12,484 bases of DNA, taken from assembly GCA_023393655.1 (NCBI GenBank), contig JAEWKP010000370.1:1-12484 (forward strand), written 5' to 3'. Position 1 is the stretch's first letter. Each line of letters opens with the position of its first letter. This DNA comes from Pseudomonadota bacterium. GTDB taxonomy: Bacteria > Pseudomonadota > Alphaproteobacteria > Rhizobiales > Beijerinckiaceae. A program made the position numbers and the translations under genes. The notes beneath the pieces were generated by a model. The model saw only the letters and a list, made by a program, of their open reading frames with translations, ran no database searches and was not told where the DNA came from. Positions 1 to 6,129 of the stretch are shown here, in pieces.

Positions 1-3
1 CCC

Positions 4-27
4 AAACCGCCCCGCCTTCCGGGGCGG
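4..27 (-). terminator. Rho-independent terminator of the small exported protein gene
   Basis: A perfect 8-bp stem pairs CCGCCCCG (7-14) with CGGGGCGG (20-27) around a five-base loop (15-19). Read on the minus strand, the stem is followed by TTTGGG, a short T run. It lies 29 bases past the stop codon of the leftward gene ending at 57. The stem is very GC-rich but the T tract is short, so termination is likely rather than certain. Confidence 0.6.
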
Positions 28-56
28 CGTTCCCGAAAGATGTACCCTGCCGAAGA

Positions 57-539
57 TCAGCCCTTCAGCTTGGTATTGCACTGGCTCCAGTAGCCGCCGC
101 CCTTCTCGATCCACTTGAGATCGCCATTGGCATTGGTCGCCTTGTTGGCATTGTACTGATCGACGCAGGTCTTGAGACGCGCCTTGCCGGCGGTCTCGCT
201 CGAATATTTCTGCGAAACCGCCTTCGGGAAGATCGCAGCCTTGGCCTTGCCCGCCGGCATCGCCGCGGGCTTGGCAGCCGACCCGGCCGGCATGGCGGAA
301 GCAGCAGGCTTCGCCGGCTCGGCCGGCATGGCAGCGGCGGCCTCGTCGTCAGCGGCATCGTCGTCGCCGCACTGGGCCTTGCGGAAGTCGTTCCACTTCT
401 GGCCCTTCAGCGTATTGGCCTTCTTGGCGTCCTGATACTTGGCGCTGCATTCCTTCATGGTCAGCGCCGAGGCGGGCGCCACGGAGAAGGAAACCAGCGC
501 GAAGGCCGATGCGGATGCGAGAATGAGAGTCCTGAACAT
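57..539 (-). CDS. Small secreted protein with two PsiF-like Cys-framed repeats
   Basis: The product is 160 aa and its function is unknown. Residues 1-25 form a clear Sec signal peptide: basic start, hydrophobic core and an APASA cleavage site, so the mature protein should be periplasmic. Two related segments follow. The first (C31 to C57) and the second (C125 to C154) share the pattern C-x3-Y-x-A-x-K-A, an Asn or Gly-rich turn, KW and a closing Cys. The first half resembles the PsiF repeat of phosphate-starvation-inducible proteins; this is a judgement by eye. Between them lie an acidic tract (59-66) and a low-complexity Ala/Pro/Lys linker (about 67-105) with repeated MPAG units. Longer upstream starts exist in frame. 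I chose ATG 539 because GGAG sits six bases before it and the signal peptide begins there. The gene stands alone, diverging from the lrp-type gene. Confidence 0.8.
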   Translation of the reverse strand: MFRTLILASASAFALVSFSVAPASALTMKECSAKYQDAKKANTLKGQKWNDFRKAQCGDDDAADDEAAAAMPAEPAKPAASAMPAGSAAKPAAMPAGKAKAAIFPKAVSQKYSSETAGKARLKTCVDQYNANKATNANGDLKWIEKGGGYWSQCNTKLKG

Positions 540-545
540 GGCGTT

Positions 546-549
546 CTCC
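546..549 (-). promoter_or_regulatory. Ribosome binding site setting the start at 539
   Basis: On the minus strand GGAG precedes ATG 539 by six bases (GGAGAACGCCATG). The in-frame ATG at 551 and the longer extension up to 680 lack a comparable site, so this motif decides the start and places the signal peptide at the true N-terminus. Confidence 0.6.
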
Positions 550-626
550 ATGGCAAAGCGTGCTGCCGCCGGTCGGCATGCCACTCCGATTTGCGCCCCG
601 AAGCAAGCCCCCTCCGGCGCGTGAGC

Positions 627-651
627 AATGCTTCGGACCACAAGATGTTCC
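627..651 (-). promoter_or_regulatory. Possible EcfG-type general stress promoter for the small exported protein
   Basis: On the minus strand GGAAC (complement of 647-651) is followed after 16 bases by CATT (complement of 627-630). The alphaproteobacterial general-stress sigma factor EcfG is known to prefer GGAAC-N16/17-CGTT, so the -35 is perfect and the -10 has one mismatch, at an important G. It lies about 90 bases before the start at 539. The call is tentative because one mismatch in so short a motif can arise by chance. Confidence 0.3.
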
Positions 652-712
652 TTTTCGGGCGGGATTTCATGCCGGAGCACGATTGAAGCGGATCGTATTA
701 CCTGCCGCGGCC

Positions 713-742
713 TTGCAGTCCTGCGCTATTTCCCTGCTATAT
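713..742 (+). promoter_or_regulatory. Candidate sigma-70-type promoter of the Lrp-family gene
   Basis: TTGCAG (713-718) and CTATAT (737-742) are separated by 18 bases in a locally AT-richer patch. Transcription would begin near 749, giving a leader of about 22 bases before ATG 771. This also argues against the upstream in-frame ATG at 741, which overlaps the -10 element. Confidence 0.4.
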
Positions 743-761
743 GACGGGCCGCCGAACCTCT

Positions 762-765
762 GGAG
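762..765 (+). promoter_or_regulatory. Ribosome binding site setting the start at 771
   Basis: GGAG is followed by six bases and then ATG 771. It supports this start over the in-frame ATG at 741. Confidence 0.6.
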
Positions 766-770
766 ACGAC

Positions 771-1214
771 ATGGCACGGCCGTCAGACGCCGCCAAGGAC
801 CGCGAGCTCATCCGCATTCTCACCGAGAATGCCCGCTTGCCGCTGTCCGAGATCGCCAAGCAGCTCGGCGTCTCCCGGGCGACGGCACAAGGCCGCCTCA
901 GCCGGCTCGAACGCGACGGGGTGATCGCCGGCTACACCACGATCCTCGGCAAGGCGAGCCGGCCGGCGACCACGATCGCCGCACTGATCCTGATCGAGCT
1001 GGAGATGAAACAACAAGGCGGCGTGGTCGCGGCGTTGAAAAAACGGCCGGAAATCGTGCAATGCCACACGCTGAGCGGTCATTTCGACCTCAGCGTCAAG
1101 ATCGAATGCGAGACCTCCAGCGACCTCGACTCGATCATCGACTGGATCGCCGAGATGGAAGGCGTGCGCCGGACGACGTCCTCCGTGATTCTGGCCCGAA
1201 AATTCGAGCGCTGA
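771..1214 (+). CDS. Lrp/AsnC family transcriptional regulator
   Basis: This 147-aa protein has the usual length and layout of Lrp/AsnC regulators. An N-terminal helix-turn-helix (about residues 9-50) contains the typical segment LSEIAKQLGVSRATAQGRLS. A RAM effector-binding domain follows (about 67-145), with its hallmark G-x-F-D turn at LSGHFDL (101-107). Such proteins form dimers and octamers and sense amino acids. ATG 771 is preferred over ATG 741 because GGAG lies six bases upstream and the family's N-terminus aligns there. The next gene on the same strand, 179 bases on, encodes a saccharopine-dehydrogenase-type enzyme. Lrp-type regulators often control an adjacent amino-acid catabolic gene, so this is the likely target (inference). 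The ligand cannot be read from the sequence. Confidence 0.92.
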   Translation: MARPSDAAKDRELIRILTENARLPLSEIAKQLGVSRATAQGRLSRLERDGVIAGYTTILGKASRPATTIAALILIELEMKQQGGVVAALKKRPEIVQCHTLSGHFDLSVKIECETSSDLDSIIDWIAEMEGVRRTTSSVILARKFER

Positions 1215-1234
1215 GAGCGCGGCTGCCGCGGCAC

Positions 1235-1264
1235 TTGCCATTTCCCGTCACTCTTCTTCATATC
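1235..1264 (+). promoter_or_regulatory. Weak candidate promoter in the AT-richer gap before the dehydrogenase gene
   Basis: The 179-base gap between the regulator and the dehydrogenase gene holds TTGCCA (1235-1240) and CATATC (1259-1264), 18 bases apart. It lies at the edge of an AT-richer block (about 1250-1290) that also contains the palindrome TGATCA (1278-1283). A separate promoter and an operator for the neighbouring Lrp-type protein would fit here, but neither motif is strong. Confidence 0.2.
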
Positions 1265-1393
1265 CCATCGAATTGACTGATCATAACACCCTCCTCCGGC
1301 GATCCGCCCGTTAAAGCCCGCACGGCTTGCGGCGATGATCCGCGTCGAGGGGGAGGCTCCTGGCCTGCCCGAGACCCACCAGGAGATCGCGAC

Positions 1394-2521
1394 ATGACCA
1401 TCCAGAAGCGCATTGCCGTGCTCGGCGCCGGCCAGATCGGCGTCATCATCGCCGGCATGCTGGCCGAGCAGGGCCACCAGGTGACGCTGGCCGACGCCTC
1501 CGCCGCCCAGCTCAAGCACGCCGCTGGCGGCCGTTTTGCCACCGAGACCGTCGATGCTTCCAATCTAGACGCGCTGCGTACCTTCCTGAAAGACCGCGAC
1601 ATCGTCGTCAGCGCCTGCCCCTATTTCCTCAACAAGGGCATCGCCAAGGTCGCGGCCGAAACCAGGACCCATTATTTCGACCTGACCGAGGACGTCGCCA
1701 CCACCGCCTATATCAAGGAGCTCGGCGAGACCGCCGACGTCGCGCTCGTCCCGCAATGCGGCCTGGCGCCCGGCTTCATCTGCATCCTCGGCGCCGACAT
1801 GGCCGCGCGCTTCGAGAACGTCCGCGCCATCAAGATGCGCGTCGGCGCGCTGCCGCTCTATCCGACCAACGCGCTGCGCTACAACGTGACCTGGTCGGTC
1901 GACGGCCTCATCAACGAATACTGCAACCCCTGCGAGATCGTCTTCGACGGCCAGCCGACCCTGGTTCCGGCGCTCGAAGGCATCGAGAGCGTGATGATCG
2001 ACGGCGTCGCCTACGAGGCCTTCAACACCTCGGGCGGCCTCGGCACGCTGACCGAGACGCTTGCCGGCAAGGTCCGCAATATGAGCTACAAGACGCTGCG
2101 CTATCCCGGCCATGCCGAGATCATGAAGCTCCTGCTGCGCGATCTCGACCTCGCCGACGATCGCGAGACGCTGCGCCGCATCCTGACGCATTCCGCGCCC
2201 TTCACCCGCAAGGACGTGGTCGTGATCTTCGTGACCGGCGTCGGCGAGCGGAACGACCGCCTGGAGGAAGAGAGCGTCGTGCTGCGCTATGACGGCAATG
2301 ACGAGCTCGGCGCGATCCAGCTCACCACCGCCGCCGGCTGCGTCGCGATGGTCGAGCTCTTCCTCGCCGGCAAGCTGCCCGCCAAGGGCTTCGTGCGCCA
2401 GGAAGACGCCGTGCTCGCCGACTTCCTCGCGACCAAGGCCGGCGCCCGGCTGGTCGGCGAAGCGCGCGGCGTCGATGCCGCCGGCCTGGTGCCGACCGTC
2501 GCGATCAAGAGCGCGGCCTGA
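1394..2521 (+). CDS. Saccharopine dehydrogenase family oxidoreductase (possible lysine 6-dehydrogenase)
   Basis: The protein is 375 aa. An N-terminal Rossmann fold begins at residue 6 with GAGQIG (11-16), a dinucleotide-binding GxGxxG loop. The family signatures HYFDLTE (93-99) and QCGLAPGF (121-128) follow, then the C-terminal substrate-binding half with GGLGTL (214-219) and KTLRYPGH (233-240). Relatives are NAD(P)-dependent enzymes acting on lysine, saccharopine or carboxynorspermidine. The length and the LRYPGH motif remind me of lysine 6-dehydrogenase, which oxidatively deaminates the epsilon-amino group of lysine. That exact reaction is a guess. AGGAG eight bases before ATG 1394 fixes the start. 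The upstream Lrp-type regulator supports an amino-acid catabolic role. No semialdehyde dehydrogenase, the expected next step, lies nearby. Confidence 0.85.
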   Translation: MTIQKRIAVLGAGQIGVIIAGMLAEQGHQVTLADASAAQLKHAAGGRFATETVDASNLDALRTFLKDRDIVVSACPYFLNKGIAKVAAETRTHYFDLTEDVATTAYIKELGETADVALVPQCGLAPGFICILGADMAARFENVRAIKMRVGALPLYPTNALRYNVTWSVDGLINEYCNPCEIVFDGQPTLVPALEGIESVMIDGVAYEAFNTSGGLGTLTETLAGKVRNMSYKTLRYPGHAEIMKLLLRDLDLADDRETLRRILTHSAPFTRKDVVVIFVTGVGERNDRLEEESVVLRYDGNDELGAIQLTTAAGCVAMVELFLAGKLPAKGFVRQEDAVLADFLATKAGARLVGEARGVDAAGLVPTVAIKSAA

Positions 2522-2556
2522 ACGATCGGGCTCGGGTATCGAGAACGGGAAACACG

Positions 2557-2653
2557 CCGTCATCCCGGGCTTGCCCCGGGATCCATCGAAGGGCGTTGCG
2601 TTCTACGATGGATCCCGGATCGGCGCGGCTACGCCGCTTGTCCGGGATGACGG
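2557..2653. repeat. Composite palindromic intergenic repeat
   Basis: Outer arms CCGTCATCCCGG (2557-2568) and CCGGGATGACGG (2642-2653) are perfect complements over 12 bp. Inner arms CCGGGATCCATCG (2576-2588) and CGATGGATCCCGG (2606-2618) pair over 13 bp. A further hairpin, GCGGC-TAC-GCCGC (2625-2637), branches off the right side. The whole could fold as a long stem with side hairpins or a cruciform. GTCATCCCGGGCTTG-type palindromes recur between genes in many Rhizobiales genomes (recalled, not searched). It sits between convergent genes, where it may also stop transcription from the dehydrogenase gene. Confidence 0.75.
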
Positions 2654-2674
2654 AGCGGTTCCGTGAATAACGAA

Positions 2675-2697
2675 CAGGCTCTGACCGTCAGAGCCTG
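2675..2697 (-). terminator. Hairpin terminator overlapping the HAD stop codon
   Basis: A perfect 10-bp stem joins CAGGCTCTGA (2675-2684) to TCAGAGCCTG (2688-2697) with a three-base loop. On the minus strand it is followed by TTCGTTATTC, moderately T-rich. The TGA stop of the leftward HAD gene (2688-2690) forms the loop-side end of one arm, so the last codons of the gene double as the terminator stem. Confidence 0.65.
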
Positions 2698-3302
2698 ACG
2701 CCCAGCCCGCGCAATTCGGCGCGCAGGTCGATGGGCTCGACGAAATGGACGGCCCGCATCCCGGCGGCGCGGGCTCCCACCACATTCTTCTCGCTGTCAT
2801 CGACGAAGATGCAATCGCCGGCTTTCAGGCCATAGCGATCGAACAGCACCTCGTAGATCGCGCGCTCCGGCTTCAGCATCCGCTCATGAGCGGAGACGAC
2901 GACGCCGTCGAAGCTCTGCAGGAACGGGAAGCGGATCAGGCACTCCGCCCATTTCTCGCGCGAGAAATTGGTGATGGCGTAGACCTTCTCGCCCTTCTCT
3001 TTCAGCTCCTCCAGCACCGCGACGCTGTCGGCGATGGTATGGGGCACGCTGTCGTGCCAGCTCTCGTCGAAGGCGCGGATCTCGCGCTCCCATTCCGGAT
3101 GCTGCCTGACCAGCAGCGCCACGCCCTCCTCCCAGCTCCGGCCGCGGTCCTGCTCCAGATTCCAGTCGCCGGTGCAGATGTTCTGCATGAACCAGTCGAG
3201 CCGCTCGGGCTCGGGGATCAGCGAACGGTAGATCAGCCGCGCGTCCCAGCGCAGCAGGACGTTACCGACATCGAAGACGACGGTGGGAGTGCTGGAAGCC
3301 AT
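2688..3302 (-). CDS. HAD-superfamily hydrolase (YihX-like phosphatase subfamily)
   Basis: The 204-aa protein carries all four HAD motifs: motif I FDVGNVL with nucleophile D11, motif II Thr in ITNF (T111), motif III Lys in LKPE (K144), and motif IV acidic pair in FVDDS (D168, D169). An alpha-helical cap occupies about residues 18-95. The FDxGNV form of motif I, with Gly13 in place of the usual second Asp, and KPE..IY match the E. coli YihX sugar-phosphatase group. The substrate cannot be told. The frame stays open upstream to 3374, but the conserved fold begins right after ATG 3302, so that start is preferred; no strong ribosome binding site is visible. It diverges from msrQ across 98 bases and converges on the dehydrogenase gene. 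Confidence 0.85.
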   Translation of the reverse strand: MASSTPTVVFDVGNVLLRWDARLIYRSLIPEPERLDWFMQNICTGDWNLEQDRGRSWEEGVALLVRQHPEWEREIRAFDESWHDSVPHTIADSVAVLEELKEKGEKVYAITNFSREKWAECLIRFPFLQSFDGVVVSAHERMLKPERAIYEVLFDRYGLKAGDCIFVDDSEKNVVGARAAGMRAVHFVEPIDLRAELRGLGVRL

Positions 3303-3400
3303 GACCGGACCCGGTTGAAAGGGCCGGCAGGACAACCCATTCACGCGCTTGTGTCCAGACTTGCAGGACAGCACCCAACCCCATCGTTTATGCCGGGGTC

Positions 3401-4309
3401 ATGAGCGCTCGCCCTGCAAACACCGCCTTGCGAACCTGGCTGCCCTGGACCGACAGGCAGGGCCGATTCTCAGCACTGCGAGCCACAGCCTTCGCGCTGC
3501 TCCTCGTGCCTGCGCTGATGCTGCTCTACGCCGCCTGGATGCACCAGCTCGGCTCGAAGCCCTGGACGCAGGCGATCCACCAGATCGGAACCTGGACGGT
3601 CAGGATCCTCATCGCCACCCTCGCAGTCTCGCCGTTCCGGCGCCTGTTCGACTGGGGCAAGCTGATCGGCATCCGGCGGATGCTGGGCCTCGGCGTGATG
3701 GCCTATGCGCTCGGCCATCTCGCACTCTACTGCATCGACATGGCGTTCGACTGGGGGCTGATCGTCTCCGAGATCGTCAAGCGCTTCTACCTGACCATCG
3801 GCTTCGTCGCGCTGATCGGCCTCGTCGCACAGGGCGTGACCTCGACCGACGGCATGATCCGCCGGCTGGGCAAGAACTGGCAGCGCCTGCACAATCTCGT
3901 CTATCCGATCGCGATGCTGGCGCTGCTGCATTTCGCGCTGCAATCGAAGATCGACGTGACCGAGCCGGTGCTGATGAGCGGGCTGTTCCTGCTGCTCCTG
4001 CTCTATCGCGGGCTGTATCGCTGGAAGCTGCCCGTCTCCGTGCCGGTGCTCGCAGGCGTGGCGCTGCTGGCGGGGCTGCTCACCGCCGGGCTGGAAGCGG
4101 GCTGGTATGCGGCGACCTCCGGGGTCTCGGCCTGGCTGGTCTTGCAGGCCAATGCCGACATCCTGACCTATCAGGACTATGCCTCGATCCGGCCGGCGCA
4201 TTGGGTCGTGCTCGCGGGCCTCGCGGTCGCTCTTGGCCATGGCTTGCGTGCTCGAAAAGCCCGCCCGCCGCGGCAGGCTCGTCAGAGCGCGCCCGCTCCG
4301 GTGGCGTGA
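3401..4309 (+). CDS. msrQ: MsrQ, haem-binding membrane subunit of the periplasmic methionine sulfoxide reductase
   Basis: MsrQ is an inner-membrane b-type cytochrome that passes electrons to the molybdoenzyme MsrP, which repairs oxidised methionines in periplasmic proteins. The 302-aa protein has the ferric-reductase-like membrane core (about residues 25-205). His106, His164 and His177 match the spacing of the E. coli haem-ligand histidines 91, 151 and 164. Other family marks are SPFRRLF (77-83) and the KNWQRLHNLVYP segment (158-169). E. coli MsrQ is about 211 aa. This one has a C-terminal extension of about 90 residues with two more hydrophobic stretches (about 212-236 and 266-280) and a basic Ala/Pro tail. 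The usual partner msrP is not in the window. The start lacks a strong ribosome binding site. Confidence 0.9.
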   Translation: MSARPANTALRTWLPWTDRQGRFSALRATAFALLLVPALMLLYAAWMHQLGSKPWTQAIHQIGTWTVRILIATLAVSPFRRLFDWGKLIGIRRMLGLGVMAYALGHLALYCIDMAFDWGLIVSEIVKRFYLTIGFVALIGLVAQGVTSTDGMIRRLGKNWQRLHNLVYPIAMLALLHFALQSKIDVTEPVLMSGLFLLLLLYRGLYRWKLPVSVPVLAGVALLAGLLTAGLEAGWYAATSGVSAWLVLQANADILTYQDYASIRPAHWVVLAGLAVALGHGLRARKARPPRQARQSAPAPVA

Positions 4310-4314
4310 GAGAA

Positions 4315-4357
4315 AAACTTTCCAAGTTTCGACATCTTCCAGATGGAAAGGGTTTCC
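4315..4357. promoter_or_regulatory. Three consecutive dyads before the MFS gene, possible operators
   Basis: The 79-base gap between msrQ and the MFS gene is AT-richer than its surroundings. It holds AAACTT-TCC-AAGTTT (4315-4329), CATCT-TCC-AGATG (4333-4345) and GGAAA-GGG-TTTCC (4345-4357). Each has perfect arms and a three-base centre, and the first two share the TCC centre. They could bind a dimeric repressor of the exporter gene, or fold as weak RNA hairpins ending the msrQ transcript. No regulator gene is adjacent. Confidence 0.35.
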
Positions 4358-4388
4358 CCCTCCAGCACTCATGCTCTAACCCTGTGAC

Positions 4389-6119
4389 ATGCCTGACGAC
4401 CCGCACGCCCAGCCCACGGCCGATGTCGTAGAAGCCGAGCTCGCCTCGGAGGGCATCAAGCCTACCCAGGCGCGGGTCTCGCCTTTCGTTCCGCTGCAGC
4501 AGCCGATCTTCCGCGCCGTCTGGTTCGCCAGCCTGGTCTCGAATTTCGGCGGCCTGGTCCAGGCGGTCGGCGCGTCGTGGATGATGGCCTCGATCTCGCC
4601 CTCGGCCGAACTCGTGGCGCTGGTCCAGGCCTCGACGACCTTGCCGGTGATGCTGTTTTCACTGGCGGCCGGGGCCATCGCCGACAATTACGATCGGCGC
4701 AAGATCCTGCTCACCGCCCAGGTCTTCATGCTGGCGGTCTCGATCGGGCTGGCGGTCTGCGCCTGGTTCGGCCTGATCACGCCCTGGCTGCTGCTGACCT
4801 TCACCTTCCTGATCGGCTGCGGCACGGCGCTCAACAATCCGGCCTGGCAGTCCTCGGTCGGTGACATGGTCCCGCGCCGCGACGTGCCGGCGGCGGTGAC
4901 GCTCAACAGCGTCGCCTTCAACATCGCCCGCAGCGTCGGGCCCGCGATCGGCGGCGCGATCGTCGCGGCGGCCGGCGCGGTCGCCGCCTTCATCATCAAC
5001 GCCTTCAGCTATATCCCGCTCTTGATCGTGCTGGCGCGCTGGACGCCGCCGAAGGTCGAGCGCCTGCTACCGCGCGAGACATTGTTCATCGCGATGAGCG
5101 CGGGCATCCGCTATGTCGCGATGTCGCCGAATATCCGGACCGTCACGCTGCGCGCCTTCGTCTACGGCTTCGGCGCGATCGTCGGCCTGGCGCTGCTGCC
5201 ATTGATCGCGCGCGATCTCGTGCGCGGCGGCCCGCTGACCTATGGCGTGCTGCTCGGCGCGTTCGGCGCCGGCGCCGTGGCCGGCGCCTTCATGAGCGCA
5301 CGCCTGCGACGGTCGATGAGCACGGAAGCGCTCGTCCGCTCGACCTTCGTCGCCTATGCCTGCGGCGTCACGCTGATCGCCTTCAGCAAGACGATCTGGC
5401 TGGCGATGGCGGGCTTGTGCGTCTGCGGCGCGTGCTGGGTTCTGGCGCTCTCCACCTTCAACGCCACGGTACAGCTCTCGGCGCCGCGCTGGGTCGTCGG
5501 CCGGGCGCTGGCGATGTACCAGATGGCGACCTTCGGCGGGATGGCGATGGGAAGCTGGGCCTGGGGCCGCTCGGCGCTGCATTTCGGCGTCGAGAAGGCC
5601 CTGCTGATGTCGGCGGCCACCCTGCTGGTCGGAGCGGCGCTCGGCCTGCGCTACCGGCTGCCGCCGCTCGAGGCGCTCAATCTCGACCCGCTCAGCCGCT
5701 GGCGCGAGCCCAAGGTCGCGGTCGATATCGAGCCACGCTCCGGCCCGGTCATCGTCACCATCGAATACATCATCAAGCCCGAGGACGTCGTCGCCTTCCT
5801 GACCGCGATGGCGGAGCGCCGGCGCATCCGGCGCCGCGACGGTGCCCGGCACTGGACGCTGCTGCGCGACCTGACCGATCCGACGCTGTGGATCGAGCGC
5901 TATGACAGCCCGACCTGGGTCGAATATGTCCGGCAGAACCAGCGCGTCACCCAGGCCGATGCCGAGATCGGCGAGCAGGTCCGCGCGCTGCATAGCGGCC
6001 CGAACCCGCCGGTGGTCCATCGCATGATCGAACGGCAGACGGCCTCGCTGCCGCAACTCACGCCGAGCCGCACGCCGACGCTTGCCGACTCGCTCAACGA
6101 TCCCTCACGGCCGGCTTAA
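4389..6119 (+). CDS. MFS exporter with soluble C-terminal domain (MFS_3 / EntS-like)
   Basis: This 576-aa protein is probably an inner-membrane proton-driven exporter. A cytoplasmic N-terminal tail (1-38) precedes the transporter core (about 39-421), in which hydrophobic segments alternate with short loops. The MFS loop motif appears as GAIADNYDRRK (95-105), and NPAWQSSVGDMVPR (150-163) and SVGPAIGGA (182-190) are typical of the EntS-like MFS_3 group. Residues about 453-550 form a soluble domain beginning VIVTIEY, with a W-x-E-R-Y strand (501-505) and a helix with WVEYV. It looks like the ferredoxin-like antibiotic-monooxygenase fold often fused to this family. The substrate is unknown; siderophores or drugs are precedents. 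No ribosome binding site is clear at ATG 4389. The gene converges on uppP with only 10 bases between. Confidence 0.88.
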   Translation: MPDDPHAQPTADVVEAELASEGIKPTQARVSPFVPLQQPIFRAVWFASLVSNFGGLVQAVGASWMMASISPSAELVALVQASTTLPVMLFSLAAGAIADNYDRRKILLTAQVFMLAVSIGLAVCAWFGLITPWLLLTFTFLIGCGTALNNPAWQSSVGDMVPRRDVPAAVTLNSVAFNIARSVGPAIGGAIVAAAGAVAAFIINAFSYIPLLIVLARWTPPKVERLLPRETLFIAMSAGIRYVAMSPNIRTVTLRAFVYGFGAIVGLALLPLIARDLVRGGPLTYGVLLGAFGAGAVAGAFMSARLRRSMSTEALVRSTFVAYACGVTLIAFSKTIWLAMAGLCVCGACWVLALSTFNATVQLSAPRWVVGRALAMYQMATFGGMAMGSWAWGRSALHFGVEKALLMSAATLLVGAALGLRYRLPPLEALNLDPLSRWREPKVAVDIEPRSGPVIVTIEYIIKPEDVVAFLTAMAERRRIRRRDGARHWTLLRDLTDPTLWIERYDSPTWVEYVRQNQRVTQADAEIGEQVRALHSGPNPPVVHRMIERQTASLPQLTPSRTPTLADSLNDPSRPA

Positions 6120-6129
6120 ACGACAGGTC

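Noticed and set aside
1218..1230. Short hairpin CGCGG-CTG-CCGCG after the Lrp-type gene as a terminator
   Set aside because: The stem is only 5 bp with no T run behind it, which is common by chance at this base composition.
1565..2563. Long open frame on the minus strand opposite the dehydrogenase gene
   Set aside because: It mirrors the codons of the strand-plus gene, whose product has clear family motifs. Its translation is rich in charged residues with no recognisable domain, as expected for antisense frames in GC-rich DNA.
2557..2653. CRISPR array, insertion sequence end or attachment site
   Set aside because: There is only one palindromic unit, with no repeated spacers, no transposase and no flanking direct repeat. 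A dispersed intergenic palindrome explains it better.
3349..4431. 360-codon open frame overlapping msrQ in another frame
   Set aside because: Translation is Arg/Ala/Pro-rich low complexity, whereas the 3401 frame encodes MsrQ with its haem histidines and membrane segments.
5067..6056. Open frame antisense to the MFS gene
   Set aside because: The composition is Arg/Gln/Asp/Ala-rich with no domain, and the sense strand encodes a clear MFS protein.
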